From Sphingopyxis sp. H050 (GTDB lineage: Bacteria; Pseudomonadota; Alphaproteobacteria; Sphingomonadales; Sphingomonadaceae), in NCBI RefSeq assembly GCF_001468265.1, contig NZ_LNRZ01000003.1, positions 496,001-560,000 on the forward strand: a stretch of 64,000 nt of DNA, in the 5' to 3' direction. Below, piece after piece: positions 60,798-64,000 of this stretch. Every line of letters begins with the position of its first letter. Position 1 is the first letter of the stretch. Position numbers and translations under genes: made by a program. Under the pieces are notes generated by a model. That model saw only the letters and a program-made list of their open reading frames with translations, made no database searches and had not been told where the DNA came from.

Positions 60798-62012
60798 TCA
60801 CCCCAGCATCTGCGCGATATCGACCGGGCGCCCGGCGCGGCGCAGCTCGATGGTGATGCGGCTGTCGTTCGACCCCGCACGGCCCACCGGCGTCCCGGCG
60901 TCGAGCGTGTCGCCGACGCCGACCGACAGCCCGATCAGCCCGGTGACGAGCGAGGTCCAGCCGCCGCCATGGTCGATGATCAAAATCTTGCCATAGCCGC
61001 GATAATCGCCGGCAAAGCTGACGCGGCCGGGCGCAGGAGCGACGACCTGGCCGCCGGGCCGCGCCGCGATGGTGATGCCGCGCGACCGCACACCGCTGTC
61101 GTTGACCTCGCCCAGCCCCGCAACGATCCGCCCGACGACCGGCAGGCGATAGGCGCCGCGCGTCAGCTCGTTTTCGGCTTCGGCCGGCGGCGCGGGGCGC
61201 ATCACCGCGCTGGTCGGATCGCGCGGGCGCGGCAGCGGGCCCGACAATTGGGCGAGCTCGCGGCGCGTCGCGCCGTCGGCCTCGAGCGTGTCCATCAGCT
61301 CGACGATATCGCGCGCCTTTTCGCCCAGTCCCAGCGCCCGGTCCGATTCGAGCTGCGCGCTGCTCATCAGCTCGCGCGACCTCAGGCGGCCCTCATTCTC
61401 GAGCCGGGTCAGCGCGTCGCGGCGCTGGGCGAGCTGAGTCCGGCTCGCGGCGAGCGCCTTCAGCGCCACCGCCTGTTGCTGGCGCACGCTGCGCAGCTGC
61501 GCGAGTTCGCGCCGCACGCCTGCGGTGCGCTTCTCGATCACCGGCATCGCGGCGTCGATCACCGCGCGCGCATGGACCATGTCGGTCAGCGAGCCGGGCT
61601 GCGCGAGGACGCTGACCGGCGGCTGGCGGCTGAGTTGCTGGAGCGCGGCGGTGAGTTCGAGCAGCGGCTGCTGCTGCTCGGCAAGCCGCGCCTCCTGGCC
61701 CTTCACCCGCCGCGTGACGAGCGCGACGCGCGCCTCGCCGGCGTTGATGTCGGCCTCGGCCGACTGGATGCGCGCGGCGAGGGCGGCGCTGCGTTTCTTG
61801 AGACGGTCGGCCTCGTCGCGCGCGGCGGCCGCCTGTGCCTCCAAAGCGGCGCTGCGCGCCATCGCGTCGGCCGATTGCTGCTTGGCCGAGACGAGCTGCT
61901 GGCGCTCGCGGTCGGCGATCGCCTGCGGATCGAAGACGTCGCTCTGCGCGACGGCAATCGCGCCGCCGATGACGGTCAGGCCCAGCGCCAGCGCCGCCGC
62001 CCAACGCCTCAT
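60798..62012 (-). CDS. EnvC-family murein hydrolase activator (degenerate LytM)
   Basis: 404 residues. Signal peptide to about residue 21, a long coiled-coil region (about 35-255, Gln/Arg/Glu-rich) and a C-terminal LytM (M23) domain. Its zinc ligands are missing: the first His site is GVRSRGITIAAR and the HxH is RITIELRR. Such proteins cannot cut peptidoglycan themselves; they activate amidases at division, like E. coli EnvC. It overlaps the rlmH stop by 4 bases. Confidence 0.87.
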   Translation of the reverse strand: MRRWAAALALGLTVIGGAIAVAQSDVFDPQAIADRERQQLVSAKQQSADAMARSAALEAQAAAARDEADRLKKRSAALAARIQSAEADINAGEARVALVTRRVKGQEARLAEQQQPLLELTAALQQLSRQPPVSVLAQPGSLTDMVHARAVIDAAMPVIEKRTAGVRRELAQLRSVRQQQAVALKALAASRTQLAQRRDALTRLENEGRLRSRELMSSAQLESDRALGLGEKARDIVELMDTLEADGATRRELAQLSGPLPRPRDPTSAVMRPAPPAEAENELTRGAYRLPVVGRIVAGLGEVNDSGVRSRGITIAARPGGQVVAPAPGRVSFAGDYRGYGKILIIDHGGGWTSLVTGLIGLSVGVGDTLDAGTPVGRAGSNDSRITIELRRAGRPVDIAQMLG

Positions 62013-62437
62013 TGCCGGCCCTCGCGGTGATAGGGGTGGTTCGCGATGATGCTGGTGGCGCGCCACAATTGTTCGGCCAGCATCGCGCGCGCCATCAGAT
62101 GCGGCCAGGTCGCGCGGCCGAAGGCGATGACCTTGTCGGCGCCCTCGCGTTCTTCGGGGGTGAACCCGTCGGCGGCGCCCAGGCAAAAACGCGCTTCGCG
62201 CACGCCGCCATCGCGCCATTTTTCGAGAAGCTTGGCAAATTCGAGCGACGACATCTGATCGCCGCCCTCGTCGAGCAATATCGTGCGGCTGTTATCGCCG
62301 GGGGCAGGGGTACGCCCGCCCGTATCGGGAAGCTCCGAAATCTTCTGCGCCCAGGTCACGCGCTTCATATAGCGCTCGACCAGCTCGGCCTCGGGCCCGC
62401 GCCCGATGCGCCCGCGCGCGATGATGTGCAGCAACAT
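62009..62437 (-). CDS. rlmH: 23S rRNA (pseudouridine1915-N3)-methyltransferase
   Basis: 142 residues. SPOUT-fold methyltransferase for position 1915 of 23S rRNA. Recognisable: MLLHIIARGRIGRGPEAELVERYMKR, ILLDEGGDQMSSLEFAKLLEK, and the knot with FCLGAADGFTPEER and RAMLAEQLWRATSIIANHPYHREG. It sits between rsfS and the EnvC-like gene. Confidence 0.95.
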   Translation of the reverse strand: MLLHIIARGRIGRGPEAELVERYMKRVTWAQKISELPDTGGRTPAPGDNSRTILLDEGGDQMSSLEFAKLLEKWRDGGVREARFCLGAADGFTPEEREGADKVIAFGRATWPHLMARAMLAEQLWRATSIIANHPYHREGRQ

Positions 62438-62469
62438 GACGCCTCGCCTACGTTAGCGAGGCAAAGGCG

Positions 62470-62862
62470 TCAATTTACCGCGGCAACCGGCGGCGCGTCC
62501 CCGAACGACCACATGCGCTCGAGGTTGTAGAAGCTGCGAACCTCGGGACGGAACAGGTGGACGATGACGTCGCCGGCATCGATCAGCACCCAGTCGGCAT
62601 TGGGCAGGCCCTCGACGCGGACGTGGCGGCCCGCTTCCTGCTTGATGCGCTGCGCCAGCTTGTCGGCGATCGCCGAGACATGGCGCGTCGACCGGCCGCT
62701 CGCGATCACCATATGATCGGCGATGCTGCTCTTGCCGGCAAGCGGGATGGAGATGGTTTCCTGGGCCTGATCCTCATCCAGCTGGTGAAGGATCAGTGCG
62801 TGGAGCGCGTCCACATTGTCATTGGCGGATGCAGTGCCTGCATCCTTACTGGCGGCGATCAA
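62470..62862 (-). CDS. rsfS: Ribosome silencing factor RsfS
   Basis: 130 residues. It binds L14 and keeps ribosomal subunits apart in starvation. VIASGRSTRHVSAIADKLAQRIKQ, VEGLPNADWVLIDAGDVIVHLFRPEVRSFYNLERMW are typical. The first ~20 residues are extra. It overlaps the nadD stop by 4 bases. Confidence 0.95.
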   Translation of the reverse strand: MIAASKDAGTASANDNVDALHALILHQLDEDQAQETISIPLAGKSSIADHMVIASGRSTRHVSAIADKLAQRIKQEAGRHVRVEGLPNADWVLIDAGDVIVHLFRPEVRSFYNLERMWSFGDAPPVAAVN

Positions 62863-63527
62863 GCTTTTTCATTCCTTTCATCCATGGCCACGCACGAATG
62901 CGTCACAGGGTCGCGCATTGCGCGGCCTGCATAGCGTTCGAACCAGCGGGGGTTGGCCTGCCGTATTGCAGTTGCGGATCGCACATCGGGCGAAAAACGC
63001 AGGAACACGAGGGCAGGCGGTCTCCAGTTCGTCCAATGGAGTTTCTGGTCCGCGGGCCGGACGAAGCGCCGAAGCCAACCCATCGCCTGGGCGGCGTGAG
63101 TCCGGCCATTATAGCCCGGACGCGCGACAATCGCAATCGGCATGAGTCGGGCGATCCCCCGCCAGTCGCGCCATTGGGGCAGCTGGACGAGATTGTCGGC
63201 GCCCATGATCCAGATGAACTGCCGATTGGGATAACGGCGGACGAGTTTCCGCAGCGTATCGACCGTGTAGCGCGTGCCAAGCGCGGCCTCGATCGCGGTC
63301 GCCCGGATCGGCGAACGCCGCGCCATGCGCTGCGCGGAACCCAGGCGCGCAGGCAGCGAGGCCATGCCCGCCTTGGGCTTTAAGGGATTGCCCGGCGAAA
63401 CAAGCCACCACAGCTCGTCGAGCCCGAGCGCCTCGATCGCATTGAGGCTGATCGCGCGATGCCCGCCATGCGCAGGATTGAAGCTGCCGCCGAGGAGGCC
63501 GGTGGGGATCACGGGAGCGTCTGCCAA
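62859..63527 (-). CDS. nadD: Nicotinate-nucleotide adenylyltransferase
   Basis: 222 residues. Makes NaAD from nicotinate mononucleotide and ATP in NAD synthesis. LLGGSFNPAHGGHR (11-24) holds the GSFxPxHxGH motif; ISxT-type end FSPDVRSATAIRQANP is also seen. The first ATG overlaps the toxin stop by 19 bases; a GTG at 63512 (VIPTGLLGG) is an alternative start that avoids most of the overlap. It heads nadD-rsfS-rlmH-envC. Confidence 0.92.
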   Translation of the reverse strand: MADAPVIPTGLLGGSFNPAHGGHRAISLNAIEALGLDELWWLVSPGNPLKPKAGMASLPARLGSAQRMARRSPIRATAIEAALGTRYTVDTLRKLVRRYPNRQFIWIMGADNLVQLPQWRDWRGIARLMPIAIVARPGYNGRTHAAQAMGWLRRFVRPADQKLHWTNWRPPALVFLRFSPDVRSATAIRQANPRWFERYAGRAMRDPVTHSCVAMDERNEKA

Positions 63528-63799
63528 TCCTCGCGATAGTGGCGGATCCTGACGATCCGGATCGCGGCCTTTTCAATTCGATAGAAAAGAAGAAAGGGCG
63601 AATTCGTCACCCGCCATTTGCGATAGGAAGTCCCGTCTACGATGGGTCCGGCGAAAGGATTTTCGACCAGAAAGTGCGCCGCAGCCACAGCATTTCTAGC
63701 AGCCCTGTCAGCAAACTCCAAGTCGAGGGCGCTGTAATAATCATCGATGCGCGCCAAGTCGATCCGGGCGCTGGTTGTCCAGATGATCGCTGCTGTCAC
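63509..63799 (-). CDS. RelE/ParE-family toxin
   Basis: 96 residues from a GTG. RelE/ParE fold: AIIWTTSARIDLARIDDYYSALDLEFADRAARN and VENPFAGPIVDGTSYRKWRVTNSPFLLFYRIEKAAIRIVRIRHYREDW. The ParE-like or RelE-like target cannot be told apart. Its start is 2 bases after the antitoxin stop. The stop is inside the first codons of nadD. Confidence 0.85.
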   Translation of the reverse strand: MTAAIIWTTSARIDLARIDDYYSALDLEFADRAARNAVAAAHFLVENPFAGPIVDGTSYRKWRVTNSPFLLFYRIEKAAIRIVRIRHYREDWQTLP

Positions 63800-63801
63800 G
63801 G

Positions 63802-64000
63802 CTATGACGATGGCGCGCTTCGTCTTGCGATCCGCTCTTCAATCCACGCTTCCATCTCTTCCTGCGTGTGGACACGTCCCGCTGCGATATCGTCTTCGCC
63901 AACCTTGATGAACGCCAAAAACTCGGTTTCGCGCTCGACATATTCGCGCACGGCTTGTGCCACCAGCCATGACCGCGACCGGTCATATCGTTCGGCCAGC
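63802..64000 (-). CDS. Antitoxin, RHH/CopG type (partial)
   Basis: The gene continues beyond the window end; only the last 65 residues are visible. They include LAERYDRSRSWLVAQAVREY, typical of ribbon-helix-helix antitoxins paired with RelE/ParE toxins, then EFLAFIKVGEDDIAAGRVHT and QEEMEAWIEERIARRS. The stop codon (63802-63804) is 2 bases before the toxin GTG, so the two form one operon. The N-terminal beta strand that binds DNA is outside the window. Confidence 0.75.
   Translation of the reverse strand, partial: LAERYDRSRSWLVAQAVREYVERETEFLAFIKVGEDDIAAGRVHTQEEMEAWIEERIARRSAPSS

Noticed and set aside
63741-63986. Minus-strand 81-residue frame at the window end
   Set aside because: Wrong frame: the adjacent frame encodes a clear RHH antitoxin ending at 63802, directly before the toxin start.

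Overview
The window is GC-rich (roughly two-thirds G+C), gene-dense chromosomal DNA. It looks like a sphingomonad alphaproteobacterium close to Sphingopyxis/Sphingomonas; this is an inference from gene content. Supporting features are a sphingomonad-type CtrA regulator with its own TTAA-N7-TTAA box, sdhC-sdhD-sdhA order, CrtZ carotenoid hydroxylase, Coq7, an alpha ribosomal operon without rpsD, and many TonB-less secreted S9/M20/M28 peptidases. I see no rRNA, tRNA, CRISPR array, insertion sequence or prophage.

Layout. 0.1-7 kb: a secreted ABM-domain protein, sdhCDA (no sdhB follows), then leuC-leuD-quinone reductase on the minus strand. 7-15.5 kb: crtZ, GST/epimerase pair, a beta-lactamase-fold hydrolase, a CoA-transferase operon in which a lipoprotein acid phosphatase sits between the two subunits, HAD and DUF2855 enzymes. 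15.5-22 kb: VIT-type transporter, a Phd/VapC-like toxin-antitoxin pair with a very compact promoter, SMP-30, a 2OG oxygenase, an aldehyde dehydrogenase and a folB/pteridine-reductase-like pair. 22-32 kb: DUF1285-NUDIX-cca operon, a GGDEF-EAL protein, parC, M20 peptidase, acyltransferase, DUF1295. 32-41 kb: 2OG oxygenase, EVE protein, PilZ protein, then a long minus-strand run pirin-azoR-wrbA-DODA-rluA-arfB-SRAP-like facing a divergent LysR regulator, followed by ctrA. 41-50 kb: second PilZ protein, M28 peptidase, three small envelope proteins (two of them paralogues), free-Met-sulfoxide reductase, EEP hydrolase, prolyl oligopeptidase. 49.7-52.5 kb: rpsM-rpsK-rpoA-rplQ. 52.5-64 kb: inositol-phosphatase-like/pmbA, S9 peptidase, dsbB-coq7, nadD-rsfS-rlmH-envC-ctpA, and a RelE/ParE-type pair cut by the window end.

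The most distinctive non-coding content is a set of at least six families of short dispersed inverted repeats placed between genes. Several families occur two or three times here, and copies of two of them differ by paired changes that keep the hairpins, which argues that the folded form matters. One copy carries a piece of another family inside a hairpin loop.

The best candidates for something undescribed are: the SRAP/HMCES-like protein lacking the catalytic Cys2 and the active-site Glu while staying in an operon; the paired ISAGEVI envelope proteins; the structured repeats; the phosphatase embedded in a CoA-transferase operon; and the apparently leaderless, palindrome-covered promoter of the Phd/VapC-like pair. 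I found no clear multi-gene system of a wholly new type.
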